Source of the DNA: Dryomyza anilis
Taxonomy: Eukaryota; Arthropoda; Insecta; Diptera; Dryomyzidae
Assembly (NCBI GenBank): GCA_951804985.1
Contig: OX638133.1
Location: 4,360,501 to 4,424,500, forward strand
Length of the DNA stretch: 64,000 nt
Direction of reading: 5' to 3'
A program made the translations under genes and the position numbers. Within the stretch, counting starts at the first letter, position 1. The number at the start of each line of letters is the position of its first letter. The notes beneath the pieces are model-generated. The model worked only from the letters and a program-made list of their open reading frames with translations. It ran no database searches and was not told the origin of the DNA. This document shows positions 33,000 to 45,540 of this stretch, one piece after another.

Positions 33000-34760
33000 T
33001 TTAGTAGGATCAAGGCGAATTAGAAATATATTTTTATGAGGATTTCCAAAGGTAATGTGTGTATATCTAGTTTCTGTCAGTTCCCAAAATAAATGCCGAG
33101 AACCTACTTCCCATAATGTATCATTATCTATGTTTTTTGAAGGAAATATGCCCGAAATAAATCTGAAAAATGCGAATAGTAGACAAATTCGGAGTTTGTA
33201 TCAAATGCTCTCTGTTTTCAGTCAGTTCCCAAAATATGCCAGAAATCTGTTTTTAAAATTCCGGAAAATTTGATAATCTACCGTACGCTTTCCACCATCA
33301 AACATTTGAGTGTTTGCCAGAAATATGCCGAAAAAACTCATGAAAAATGTCAAAAAATTTTATCTCAGTATGTATCGAAATATTTCATATATTTCATTCA
33401 GACAAAGATGTATCAAAGGCTGCCTATTTGCATCCTATACCCAAAATATTCCGGGAATCTGCATTTAAAATACTACAAAACTTAATAACTTTCCGAGACA
33501 AAATGTCTGTCATTTTGGGCTTATTTCCGGCAAACGCACAGCTAAATGGAATATCATGGGAAATGTATAGCAGCCCCAGACTATTTGGCAGGGTCGAGGC
33601 AGTTCAGAAACATTTCCTCGACATATTTCAAACAGACAAATGAGGAGTTTGTATCAAAAGCTGTCTGATTTCTGCCCATTCCCCAAATATGGCGGGAATC
33701 TGCCATAAAAAGTCCACAAAAATTTACAACCAGCTATACACTTCCCAAGATATTGCATTTAGCTGTGCGTTTGCGTGAACTATACCCGAAATATTCCAGA
33801 AATATGCCAAAAATTTTGTCTCGGGAGGTTGTAAAATTTGATGGCAGTTTAATAGCAGATTAACGCCATATTTTCGGAATGGACAGAAAAGAGACAGCTT
33901 TTGATACAAACTCTGCCTTTGTCTATTTGAAATATGTCGAGAAAATGTTTCTGAACTGCCTCGACCCTACCAAAAATTTTGTCTTGGGAAACGTTTCTCA
34001 AAATCTGCCAATGGTCGAAAATATTTTCCAAATATTACATAAATATGCCAGAAATTTACTCTCAGAGCCCGATAAGAAATGTCTGGCATTTTTCAGGAAT
34101 ATATCGGGCATATCCCGGCAAACGCAAAGGTTGTAATATTTTGTGGAATTTGAATGGCAGATTCAGATAGCTTGATACAAACTCCGCCTTGTCTGTTTGA
34201 AATATGTCGAAAAAATGTTTCAAAACTGCTTAAACCCTGCCAAACATGTTGTCTGGGGAGTATATCGCACCACTAAACAGAATTTTTGGGAAGTTCGAAT
34301 CAAAAGTTTTCTGTTATACGCAGGGAATCTCCTGAAAAATGCCAGATATTTTGTCTCGGTGCTCTACATAAAATTGTAGGAAGGCTTAAGGCTATTTAGA
34401 AATATATTTTCGATAGGTATATTTAAAGCAGACTTAAGCGTAGTTGTATCAAAAAAAGTCTGTTTTTTACCCATTCCCAAAAAATGCCGGGTAATTCTTA
34501 ATTTCATAAAATTTCATAATCTGCCATACACTTCCCACAAACTTCTAATTATCTGTGTGTTTGTCGGATATATGACTGAAATTTAGTAACAGATAGGTTT
34601 TCAAATTTTGTGGAATTTTAAAGGCATATTATGCCTAATCTTTTATAACGGGCAGAAATAAACAAATTTTATCAAACTCCGCCTTTAACTGCTAAAAATG
34701 TTTCAAAATTAGGCCTGTCAAAAATTTCGTCTAGGTATTTTTTCCTGTGTATTTTACCAA
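33000..34760. repeat. ~300-bp satellite-like repeat in mixed orientation
   Basis: Boxes GTTTGTATCAAAxGCTGTCTG, CAGTTCCCAAAATATGCCxG, AATCTGxxxTTAAAAT and CATATTTCxGGCATATTxC recur many times. Around 33840-34230 the same boxes run on the opposite strand (AGACAGCTTTTGATACAAAC). The block is thus a scrambled, partly inverted array rather than a simple head-to-tail satellite. The several 60-98-codon frames share the motif PKYxxNLxLK because they are the repeat translated; they are not genes. Confidence 0.75.
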
Positions 34761-36526
34761 GAGGTGAATTTACTATCGTTACAAATATTTCAAGATAAAC
34801 TGACTGAATTATGGAATTTCTATATTATTTTTAATTTCAAATATGAAATTCTAGCAGCAACTCAAGGCAAATATTTCTCTGTGCAAAAAAAAAATAATTC
34901 ATAAAACATATTAAAGATAACCACCTCTTTCTTTAAACAAAATGCGATGGGATGTTTAAAATAAAGTTTCCATTTGTTTAGATATTTTACTTTATTTTTC
35001 TCTATAAATTTTTTATAACGTTAACCTTTTCTTTAACTGTTTTTTATATTTTAGGTTTTTTTTTATTTAACTATTTTGTCACCAACTTTATCTTGTTTTT
35101 TTTTTTTGTTTTGTTCTTGTGCTACAAACATTTTTCTTTTTCTTCACATTCTATTTTTTGTACATCTTCTTGAAAACTGCGCACAAAGCAATAAAAAAAA
35201 GATTTGTGTTTTTATCTCTGCTTAGAACTTGTAGAACTGTCCACCTTAACAAAGACCTTTTTCAATTATTAAAATGTAAAATAACCCAGCTAAATAAAGT
35301 ATTTTTGCACACAATCAGGCTATGATGCATTTGACCAGACATTTGCTGTTTGCTTTACTATTTTCATATTTTATTTGACCACAAAAAATGGTTCTTTCAA
35401 GTATTTCACTCAGCACACCACATGTTGCCCTGCAGATTATTACCCCAAAAGTTTTTTTTTTTGTATATAAAAAACCTTTAAATAGCCAACCATTTGTATA
35501 TTTTTACTTTACTACTGTCGCATTTTTGATGTTTGTCATTTATTTTACATTTTCCTCACATCATGTGGTGCTGCTCCATTATATTTATTTTGTACGCTTT
35601 ATAATATATGTGTTACACAAAATCTCATATTTTCTTTGCTCAGTAAGACCACAGAAAATCCCATACAAAACAGAATTCAAAGCGTTAGATCCCATCGAAC
35701 CCCACTTAAGTTCAAAATGCGTAACCTTCGTCAGCAACTCATCATCTTTAGCCCGGAATTTCCGCTGTCCATTTCTCAAGTAAGCAGCATCATTTTGCAC
35801 AAGTGTGGCACCCCCTTTTTTTTGTATTGCAGATTAATGTCAACCGCATGCGTTTGTACATTACACAATATTTGGCAGCACTACACAGAAAAAAAAAGAA
35901 AACTCTTCGTATTGGAGAAGCATTTTTTTCTTACTATTACAAATAAATCATCAATTTCATGTGGGACTGAAAAAGAATTCTTCTATTTGAGGAAATCTGT
36001 GTGAAGACTACTTTTCATCACATTAATGAATAAATACATAAGACACATACAAAATATGTACAAATTTTAAAGAATTCTGTTCATTAAACCAAATTTCATG
36101 CAAGATATTTATTTTTCGTTCATTTTCTACAATTTTTATAGAGTACTCAATTCGTTTGTATTTAACATTTCATAAATTCTGCCTGCTTGACATGGCTACT
36201 ACAATATTTTATGTTTAAAAATAGAAACTCATGAAATCTAAATATATCTTTAAGATATCCTAACGATATCATAATAGACTTTCATTACAGTTTTTGATAA
36301 TCTATAATGATAAGAAATTGATAGGATTTTCAATAATTATGAACTTATCTAGCACGATATCGCTATTTTAGTCGATGTAAGTCTCGAATCTATATCAACA
36401 ATGTTAATTTAAAAAAAATAATGTTTTTTTTGCCCAAAATTAAGCAATACACAATTCACTTAAAAAAATGTTATATTGAAAAATTTAAATTTGTTGTGCG
36501 ATTTCAAAAATTATTGTCATTTCACA
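34761..36526. other. AT-rich sequence, no supported gene
   Basis: Frames at 35388-35783 and 35636-36004 are low-complexity or unrecognisable. 36240-36410 holds the AACGATATC/GATATCG motif family also seen at 4520-4670. The 35640-35770 part is GC-richer and unique. Confidence 0.35.
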
Positions 36527-37290
36527 CCATTCCATTCCACATCAAATCGACCAGTGGTTGGAACTCACGCTCTTCGATTTCAATTAAATTTGGGCAACTG
36601 ATAAAAGGTACCGAGATATGCATTGACCAATTTTTCTTTATTTTTTCGACAGTGTTTCAAATTTACATAAAATCGGCCAAAAATAACTTTAATATGGTTT
36701 TTCATTTTCTAATATCTCTTAAAGTAGCAATACTAGAAACTTCGTTGATGTCTCGTTTTAAAGGAAATAGAACAGACCTTTAGAAGATAATGATCACATG
36801 TGGCCCTTGGTCACTATCCTTGCACTTAAAAACTGATGTCCTTAAAAACTACCCTTTTTATAATTCTGAAAAAAATCGTGTAATTTGGTTGATTTAATAT
36901 ACAAGATGGTATTCTGATAGCATCATATTAAAAAAAAATTATAAAATTTTACACAGTATTTGTTTTTTTTTTTTAGTAAAATGTTCAATAATTTTTTAAT
37001 GTATTTGTAACTCTGATTTCGAAAATGGCGTCAGGTTCATCAAGCTGTCCCTAGTTTTTGATATAAATACCATTTTTCGAAAAATGTAAAAACTATATCC
37101 CCAAATTAATATCTCAAAAACTAGAGTCAATATGATAAAACTGGCGCCATTTTATAAATCAGTGTTAGAAATATATTCAAGAATTATTGCAACTTTAACT
37201 GTCGAAAAAAAAAATAAAAAAATGTTTAGAAAATTATTTTTTAAAATATGATGCTATCAAAATACCATGTTGAAATTTGTCAACAAAAAT
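36527..37290 (-). mobile_element. partial second copy of the 10116 TIR element
   Basis: CCATTCCACATCAAATCGACC, GGTTGGAACTCACxCTCTTCGATTT and GATATGCATTGACCA match the right end of the 10116-10673 element in reverse. Further shared boxes follow (TATCCTTGCA, GATGTCCTTAAAAA, AAATCGTGTAATTTGGTT, GATAGCATCATATT). The far terminus is not clear; ~37290 is approximate. No ORF. Confidence 0.65.
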
Positions 37291-38739
37291 GGTCGGATTT
37301 ACACGATCATTTTTCAAACTAAAATCAGATACAATTATTTGGATAAACTGGAGCACTGTTACTGTGGTGATTTTTCACTGAACGGCAATCGTCGAAATCT
37401 GAATAAAATGGTGATGTGTCCACAAATATGGTCGGATTTGAACGATTTTCAGATTTAATAATAGGTTATTTGCAGGTCTTTCATAACCAATTAAAACTAA
37501 AATCAAAAACCCTTATTTAGATACACTGTAGCAACGTTTCTGTTTATATGGGATTTCGTCCAATATAAACAGAATGAGAATAGCGACCACCCACTCCTAC
37601 TTGCACCCAGAAAAGTGTTGCAAGACATTAACCCCAATATTCGGATCTATAATTGATCTAATCCCTTCGAACTGATCGAACTACCGTTTTCTAATAAGTT
37701 AGTTTTTAATTTTTAGGGGGTTGACTTTTGTGGGATGGTTTTTTTTGTTTCCGTATGAGTTTCCATTGTCTGCTTGAAAATGCAATTTTGTTTTTAATTT
37801 TATGATACTTGATCTGTGAAGTACACAAAAACCCTGTTTTCACCCCTACCTTAAAAACGTTTTACATTAAAAAATATTTTTTATTTTTTTTTATTTTCTG
37901 ACAGAATTCGAAAGGCCTAATATTATTTAAATTAACAATATTCATGTTTCAAAGTGTCTTTAATATGGTACCCTGGCGATAGAATCCTGACGAACCGGAT
38001 GGCAAGAAAACGATAGTATTGAATTGTCATAGAGTTCGAGGCAATATTTAAAGTCTCAAGTCTGTGCCTCATCGCGAAGGTTGTTTAAAATCAATTACAA
38101 AAACTGTACCAAACAGACAGACAAGAAAGCAACCGAATAAAAACGTTCAAAAAATATTTTTTTTTGTCAAACTGCTTGTTATTTTTTGAATGCCAAGTCA
38201 AATAAAAATTTGAAAAATATTTTTTTTTTTTTTTTTAATTTTACTCATTTTATTAAACATTGATGCTAAAATTCATAACATTGAATAATATTTTTTTCTG
38301 TGTACCTTCTACTATTTTGCAGTAAGTTTTTTTTGTGTTTTTCACGTGTTTTTCTTACAGTTATTTTCAACAATTTTATATTAAACTTTCGCTAACTTAT
38401 TTTTTATATACATATTTGTTCCAACGGAAATCCGTAAATATTTTTTTAAAAGATTTTTCTTTACTTCTAAACTAGTTACCAAGCAGCCGAGAATAAATAC
38501 AAAAACCCGCATTTGCTACATAAAATAATCGAAGAAACGACGCCACTTAAAATAGCAAAGACAAACAAGTTAAAAATAAAACAAATATTTCCATGATGAT
38601 GATTTTCATATATAAAAATAAAGCACAACGTAAACACAAACAATAAATTTCAATAATAAAAACATGCAACGATTTGAAGCACTGTATGTCGTCATTTATA
38701 GTTGGCAACACTATTTTTAAATGCTTATTAATTCATGTT
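37291..38739. other. gene-less sequence
   Basis: 37960-38110 is GC-richer and unique. The rest is AT-rich with T-runs. No gene, RNA or element is supported. Confidence 0.35.
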
Positions 38740-38980
38740 TTTCGTGTAGTACTCACTCTTTCACACTCTCACTCTCTCACTTAATGCCTTTCAATGCGTG
38801 GGTAGTCGTTATAGTAGTCGATGTGTCCATCGTCTTGTTTGTCATTTGCTGTATATTGGCTCTCTCGCGCTCCCACCTCCCACTCACTCAGTCAGTTATT
38901 CACGCGTTCTCTCTGAAGTTGCAGTACAAAGTTGCACAACTCAAGACACCTCAACAAAGGTGTCGTCGTGGCTAAGTAAT
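38740..38980 (+). promoter_or_regulatory. candidate GAGA-rich promoter
   Basis: Blocks of CTCTC/CACTCTC (38757-38782, 38860-38872) match GAGA-factor (Trl) sites. They are followed by CTCACTCAGTCAGTTATTC, with TCAGTT at 38892 fitting the arthropod initiator TCAGTY. There is no ATG-led coding exon directly downstream that I can support. It may be a promoter of a transcript whose coding exons lie outside, or simple-sequence DNA. Confidence 0.25.
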
Positions 38981-39689
38981 TTTGAAATGACGCATGAAAA
39001 AAAAAGATGTCGTGTTTTTTTCTATTTTTTGTTATATTTAGCAAATGTTTTAATTAATGTTCGAAATTCTTATGTAATCCATAAGATTTTTACAGGTTTT
39101 TTACGAGCTCCGTGTTTTCGTATGTGTCCGTCTAAAGTGGGCCATTGCGCAATTTTTTTTAATATACAAAATTTATTTATTTTATATAAAATTGTTTTCA
39201 TTTGATGTTTTTGGAATTTATTCATGTCTTAAATTTAAATATATAAATAAAAATAATGTCTTAGTCGATATAAAGGCGATTTAAAGTTAATAATTTGGCT
39301 TTATAATATTTTTACTTTAAATTTTTAAAATTTTTAATAGGTTTTTTGAGACTTTTGAAATATGCTATACCGGATAATTATAATTATTTGGAAAAACTAC
39401 ACCATTTTCAAGTGTAATTCAAAAAAAATCAATTGAAATTTAGAAAAACCGTTTAAAATTCAAAATAAATCATTTGTAATTTATATTTGCTATTGAATTT
39501 TCTAAATATAACACTTTTCATTTCAAATTAAGAAAATATCAATTGAAATAATAATTTTTCCACATGAAATTCAGAATATTTTCAATAGAATTTATCATTA
39601 TTTTATTGAATTTAGTAATTACCATGAAATGATTTATAGGATTCCTTGAGTATTTCAAAATAATACCTAAAAAGAGTTTGTCGTATATT
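38981..39689. repeat. AT-rich sequence with an ACACCATTTTCAAGTGTAATTC element
   Basis: From 39397 an ACACCATTTTCAAGTGTAATTC start is followed by AATTGAAATTTxxxAAA-type units to ~39640. The same start occurs at 61043 and, reversed, at 44810, each followed by GAAATTC-based units. This is a shared short element with internal repeats. 38981-39390 holds nothing recognisable. Confidence 0.55.
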
Positions 39690-40220
39690 TGGCCCCATGT
39701 GTCTCATTCACATTTAGTATTCGCATTAGCGCTAATAAAATGCAACTGTCTTAATTAAATGCAGGACAGACACGTACAACTGTCACCAAATAAAAATACC
39801 AAACAACTTCAATCGCATGCAAATTACAACTGCTTATCTATCTGCAACGCAGTTCGTTAATTAGTCCCACAAACTGACGTTGGTACAACCCGCATATACC
39901 CTGTCCGTTCATACGAATGTCCTTTCATCTATCTATCGGTCTGTTGTTTGTCTGTCTGTCCGTCTGCCTGCCTGCCAACATCATGTGTCGGACTCGTAAA
40001 CATCGATTGTCAATAAAAGTGACAGCAGTAGCAGTGACAGCAGCACCAGCATTAACTGGCAACTTGTCGTCAAGGATTATTGCAATTAAATTGCAGTGAT
40101 GATGGCACTCGCAGGACATGCGTTATCCTGCAATCAACTGACTTGCTTCGTTTCGGAGACGCTTTGCTGAACTTAATTAAATGAAACGAGAAACAAAGCA
40201 ATTTAACAGAACAAATAAAA
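39690..40220. promoter_or_regulatory. GC-richer island with homeodomain and octamer motifs
   Basis: Non-repetitive. It contains TTAATTA at 39751, 39857 and 40173, the POU octamer ATGCAAAT at 39817, and ACTGTCA/CTGTC sites. A GTCTGTCTGTCCGTCTGCC tract lies near 39950. The density of homeodomain-type sites suggests a developmental enhancer. Short frames (60-64 codons) are not gene-like. Confidence 0.28.
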
Positions 40221-41059
40221 CGGTGAGTTTAAGAAGTTTTCTAATAAAAACTTTAATGGGTAGTATAAGCGATTGTTTTGTCAATTTATTGGATAATAAT
40301 TACAAATAATTTCACTGAAATTATATAAATCAAGATCTGTGGCAATATGAAATAAAAAAATAGAAGTCTATTTTTTAAACTTTTCAGGAGAACATTTTAA
40401 AACTTCTTAACTTATTCCGAAAATTATCTTTAAAAATATTTTAAAAATTATTTTGGCACAATTAAGAAAAATATAAGTCTGTTAAATATGCTTGTAACTT
40501 TTTATAATAAGAGTAAATATTCAATAACAAGTAGATATGCTTTTACGTTTTTTGCTGTATCTCAGCAACTAGAAGAATATTCAGTATGAAAATATCAGAA
40601 TTACAATGGTATTAATAACTCAATTTGAGCATAACTCGAGTAATGTTATTGAATCATATTGCCACAGATATTATCGCAAAGTTTCTATTTATATTCCTCA
40701 ATTTCAGAGCTCTTCGAAAAGGTTACTTATAGATTAAACTTTCAACGGGTCTCATTTACTTGAATTGTATTTAAATAATTATTCATCAAACGTAATTTTG
40801 AATATTTTAAAATATACGTTCGATTGAATTTAAACATTTGACAACAGAATAAATCAATGAAAATCCAAAAAGAAAACGAAAAAAAGAGGTTTTGGTCGGA
40901 GAGAAACCTTTATTTTTGAAAAAAATCGGTTTCGGTTGAACAGTGAGAGACATAAAGGTTTGCAAAATATATCTCGCTTTATTAATTTTTCATTTAGATG
41001 ACTTCTAATATTTTTAGAACACAGACAAATGATAAATTTCGATTAAAAATTGTGTATAT
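40221..41059. other. AT-rich gene-less sequence
   Basis: No repeat period or gene seen. GGCAATATGA at 40341 and ATCATATTGCCACAGAT at 40660 form an inverted pair about 320 bp apart (AGATCTGTGGCAATATGA vs its complement), hinting at the arms of another foldback element (~40332-40671). Confidence 0.4.
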
Positions 41060-42370
41060 AAAATAGAACTAATTAAACATTTTTTTAGAAAAAAAAATTG
41101 TTAAAAAATGTTTAGTCGACAAAATCAAAAATTTCGAAAAAAAAATTGTTATAAAAATGCTTAATAAAAAAATATGATTCAAAAGAAAAACAATGTTGGA
41201 AAAATTAAAAAAAAATGTAAAAAATGTTTGATCGATAAAAATAACGCAATGTTTGAAATCACCATTTTCCAAAAAAAAAAATATATATATTATTCAAAAA
41301 ATCAACTATGTATGCAAAATTTCTACAAAAATGTTTTTTGTTTGACATAAACAACGCACTGTTCGAAATCACCATTTTCCAAAAAATATTCGACAAAAAT
41401 TTTCGAAATAAAAATTTTGTGACCGACAAAAACAACGCAATGTTCAAAAAAAAATACTATCTTAAAAAACAAAAATGTTCGAAAAATAAAACAATCACCA
41501 TTTTCTAAAAAAATAAATGCATTCGACGAATTTTTGGTCGATAAAAACAACGCAATGTTTGTAATCACCATTTTCCAAAAAAAAAAATATATTTTAATTT
41601 TTCGAAAAACTTCAAAAATAAATTTTGTTTGTGCGCAATGTTTCGAAATCATCATTTTCGAGAAAAACAAGGCAATATCAAAATCACCATTTTCATAAAA
41701 AAATTAGAAAAAAATAAAAATATTCGAAAAATGTTCGAAAAATTTTTAGTAAACTAAAATGTTCGACGAAAAAAACAAATTTTGGTCGATAATAACACAA
41801 TGGTCGGAATAACTATTTTCCAAAAAGAAAACAAAAATAACGATGTTTGAAATATTTCGAAAGAAATAATAATAATAATAGTTTGGCGCTACAGTTCTGT
41901 ATAGAACTTCGGCCGAGCTCTCTCACCATTTTGAGCTGTGCGTATTATATTTGTACTCAAAGTGGTGGGACCTACAGTTTATTGCCGAATCCGAACGGCG
42001 GGTGAGAGCTTTTCATAGGCAATGGTTTTACTCTCGTAGGTTTGCCATTTACTGCCGAGGGGTAACGCGGTATAGAAAAATGTTTCTATGAAAAGATGTT
42101 GTTAGCCCCAGTCCAGGCTTGAACCGGGGACCTTTCGGCTCGCAGTCCAACGCACTAACCATTGAGGTTAGTTAAAAAAACAATCACCATTTTCCAAAAA
42201 ATAAAATATTGGTCAAAAACAACAATGCTCGAAAATGGTCGAAAAAAAATATATGTTTTTCATTTTTGGACGACAATAACAACACAATGTTCGAAATCAA
42301 CATATTCCAAAAAAAAAATATTAGACACAAATAAAAATGTTCGAAAATTTTCGAAAAAAAATGTGGGAAT
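41060..42370. repeat. minisatellite of TTCGAAATCACCATTTTCC units
   Basis: Variants of GTTCGAAATCACCATTTTCC, followed by A-rich runs and GACGAAAAAAACAACGCAATG, repeat with irregular spacing (roughly 60-110 bp). They run from 41060 to 41865 and again from 42175 to 42370, with the SINE between. Open frames up to 142 codons in this interval are repeat by-products. Confidence 0.8.
41866..42170 (-). mobile_element. tRNA-derived SINE inserted in the minisatellite
   Basis: On the minus strand: GGTTAGTGCGTTGGACTGCG, GGTTCAAGCCTGGACTGGGG, the shared body, then GTAGCGCCAAACTATTATT and an (ATT)n tail at 41866-41880. The first ~20 bp of the head are replaced by other sequence, so it is slightly 5'-truncated. 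Confidence 0.88.
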
Positions 42371-43673
42371 AACGAACTCTTCTGAACTCTAGTATAATGT
42401 ATTCCAAACGTTTCCTTCCGTTCGGTCTTTGAATCAAACTTTTGTACAATATTTCTGTTTCTCCAACTATTTTTCATAAACAAGATATATTTTTTTTTTA
42501 ATTTGCTGCATGATTTAGATGCTGGCACGTTTTGTTTTATACATGAATCAAAAATGGTAGTCACACGATATTCACCGATTTTCAAACGAATCGTAGTCGA
42601 TATAGTTATCACCGGAAAATATATGATGTGACTGTTATAGTAGAAATATGAAAAAAATTGCCCGAAAAATTGAATTTTGTGAAATTATGTTTCGGATTGT
42701 AAGAACAACTGTGAACAATATCTGGTGGATTGTGATAAATACCCGAATTTGGTATCATACATATTGTCTACCATACTTAAACATTGCATAACATTTTTCT
42801 TTTAGGTTATTTCCAGTCATTACGATTTTGCTCCCACCCATATCACATACCATTACTTTTTATTTCTCCCTCTAAAATTTTGTATGTGACCATTACTATA
42901 TTATTTCTATTTTTATACTAATATTTTTATTTTATAATAAAACATTTTGTGGTTGCGCATACGTCACGTTGCACCAAAAACCATGCATTCAAATATATGA
43001 TACCGATTTATGCCAAGTTCATATCTATTATTTTCCCAAAAACAATCAAAAAACATGCTGTGATTTAAACACTTTTGCCAAATCCAAAACAATTTTCCTA
43101 CAACTTCAACCAAATTGGCATTGTTTGCGCGCAGTCAATATTTAAAGTCACCAAATTAGGTTTCGGATGAAACTTTTTGCCAACTTTTTGGTTTAAACTT
43201 ATTCATTTTGCAGCTGAGATTAGACCATGATCACAACTATGATGTTGTTGATGATGATGCCATACAGTCTGCAGAGTATGTGAAATGTGCGCCAAGAGCC
43301 GCCAAAACTTTTCCAATACATTTTATGACACCACGTATCCGAATGCGGTAGAAGTACTGCTGCTGTTGCTTCTGATACTGCTCCTCTGTTGTGGAGGTGC
43401 CATCAGAAATGATGTTGATGTCAACACTTTGCTGGCATGCAGAGCATTTTATTTTTTCATTTTTTGCTATTTTCTGTTGCTATTTCTCAAGAGCCTTTAT
43501 AAATGCAGACGAACAGAGTGTGTATAGGATTTGGAAAGGGTCTTAAAAGGCAATAAATCAAGTGATTGCGCTTCATTTGGGATACAAAGCCAACAATTTA
43601 TTTGCTGAAGGGCTTAAGCAATTTGCAGCAACTTTAAGTTGAAATATAGATGTAACATTTAAGGGGCCTATGT
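42371..43673. other. single-copy sequence with a GC-richer island
   Basis: 43200-43470 is GC-richer and non-repetitive, with CAGCTG, GATGATGATG and a Leu-rich 81-codon frame (43285-43527). The frame's hydrophobic run comes from CTGCTG/TTG repeats and is unsupported. It may be conserved non-coding DNA or an exon I cannot frame. The rest is AT-rich. Confidence 0.3.
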
Positions 43674-45055
43674 TATATACTAAAAATGAAAATGGGGCAA
43701 CTATTTGTAAGACGTAAAAAAAATAGTGTAAAAGAATATATTCTTGGTTAGCGTACCTTTTTGAGCTGATTTAGCGATGTCTGAGTGTCCGTTAGTACGT
43801 CAATTTGATCTTCCATCTGTCCGTCTCTTCATTGAAATCATGATTACAGGAAAATAAAATGTGTTAGATCAATAAAACTCCGAAATTAGTTAACTTGTTG
43901 AGTTATTCTGTCCTGTTTTGAAAATGGGCGTGATCGATCGAGTTTTGACTACTGATTCGCCCATTTTTATCTATTTAGCTCATATTGCATTCAAATCTAC
44001 GTGAAACTATTAGGTGAACCTCTTTTGTAAACCCTTTCCTTTCAATAAGACATAAGGAAAAGGATCTGATGACATGAAAAAAATGTTCATTTGAAATTCA
44101 GAAATTTGCTATTCATTTGAATTTCAAATGGAAATTTCTGAATTTGAAATGGAAATTTCTGAATATCAAATGAAATTTTCTGAATTTCAAATGGACATTT
44201 CTGAAATGCAATTGATATCTTCTGAATTTAAAATGGAATTTCTGAATTTCAATTGATGTTCTTTGAATTTCAAATGGAAATTCTGAATTACAATTGATGT
44301 CTTTTGAATTTCAAATGGATTTTCTGAATTTCAATTGATGTCTTTTGAAATTTAAATGGAAATTCTGAATTTCAAGTGATGTCTTTTGAATTTTAAATGC
44401 AAATTCTGAATTTCAAGTGATACTTTTTGAATTTCAAATGGATTTTCTGAATTTCAAGTGATGTCTTTTGAATTTCAAATGGAAATTCTGAATTACAATT
44501 GATGTCTTTTGAATTTCATATGGATTTTCTGAATTTCAATTGATGTCTTTTGAAATTCAAATGGAAATTCTGAATTTCAAGTGATGTCTTTTGAATTTTA
44601 AATGCAAATTCTGAATTTCAAGTGATGTCTTTTGAATTTCAAATGGATTTTCTGAAGTTCAATTGATGTCTTTTGAAATTCAAATGGAATTTCTGAATTT
44701 CAAGTGATGTCTTTTGAATTTCAAATGGAATTTCTGAATTTCAATTGATGTCTTTTGAATTTCGGAATTTCAATTAATCTTTTCTGAATTACATTTGTAA
44801 ATGGTGTAGATAGAAATTTTCACACGATCATAAATTTGCCGTTATTTTCAAGATTCGTAAACCGTTATACCCTTTGGAACTCTTTAAACGGTAACCGCTA
44901 ATTATTTCATTTCTTTATATAAAATCACATAAGTATTTACGGTATATATATTTGGCTTAGACTGACTATAACTAGCAAAATTTTTACTAAAAAATATCCC
45001 CACTTCAAAATTTCCCATGTGCCCTAACCTCTTTAACCGATTTTAAATAGTTTCT
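43674..45055 (+). mobile_element. diverged mini-me-type element swollen by a minisatellite
   Basis: A degenerate core TATTCTTGGTTAGCG...GAGCTGATTTAGCGATGTC (43738-43782) matches the mini-me core and following box. The 3' part (44820-45050) keeps the end boxes in order: TTTTCAAGATTCGTA, GGTAACCGCTA, GGCTTAGACTGACTATA, AAAATTTCCCATGTG. Between them lies the 44085-44810 array. Confidence 0.65.
44085..44810. repeat. ~42-bp minisatellite TTTGAATTTCAAATGGAAAT
   Basis: About 16 units of GATGTCTTTTGAATTTCAAATGGAAATTCTGAATTTCAA type (written here with the unit broken by variants). It ends in CTGAATTACATTTGTAAATGGTGTAG, the reverse of the element start seen at 39397 and 61043, so the array appears to have grown inside a copy of that short element. 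Confidence 0.88.
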
Positions 45056-45169
45056 CCTGCATATAATATATATTTTCTTATTTCCCAGCAAACATTTAAT
45101 TGATTTTGCTAATTTATTTGATTTGATACAAACAGCTGATTGCATTAATTAATTATATAAATTTGCAAT

Positions 45170-45540
45170 AAACAATATGTCGCTGTCATTTCGGCGCTCT
45201 TATCAGCGATGCCGTTGCATATATCCTGCGACTCATACATATTTCCATCCCATATATCATTACTATGCCGTACGAATTACAATTTTGCATATCAATTGAC
45301 TGGCATCGCGTCTCGGAATAAACACATTTGATAAGGGCATCAAACGCTGTGTCGAATTGTATTAATTTATCAAAATCTGGGTCCTTTCTATTCGCGCACA
45401 CAATCACTCATTCATTTGCTCATACTCACCCACTCACTCTCATTCGCTCATACTCACTCACCCACTCACTCTCTGACCCAATCATTCTTCAGTGTAGACA
45501 AATCGTGCTCATGAATTGATGCTAATTTCAGTCTGAAACA
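45170..45540. other. GC-richer single-copy island with CACT microsatellite
   Basis: TCGCTGTCATTTCGGCGCTC, CTTATCAGCGATGCC (GATA-type site) and non-repetitive sequence, then a CACTCACTC/CATACTCACTCAC tract at 45400-45478. No coding frame is convincing; possibly regulatory. Confidence 0.3.

Noticed and set aside
35388..35783. 131-codon frame, Phe/Val/Tyr-rich
   Set aside because: AT-driven composition, no family, no splice context.
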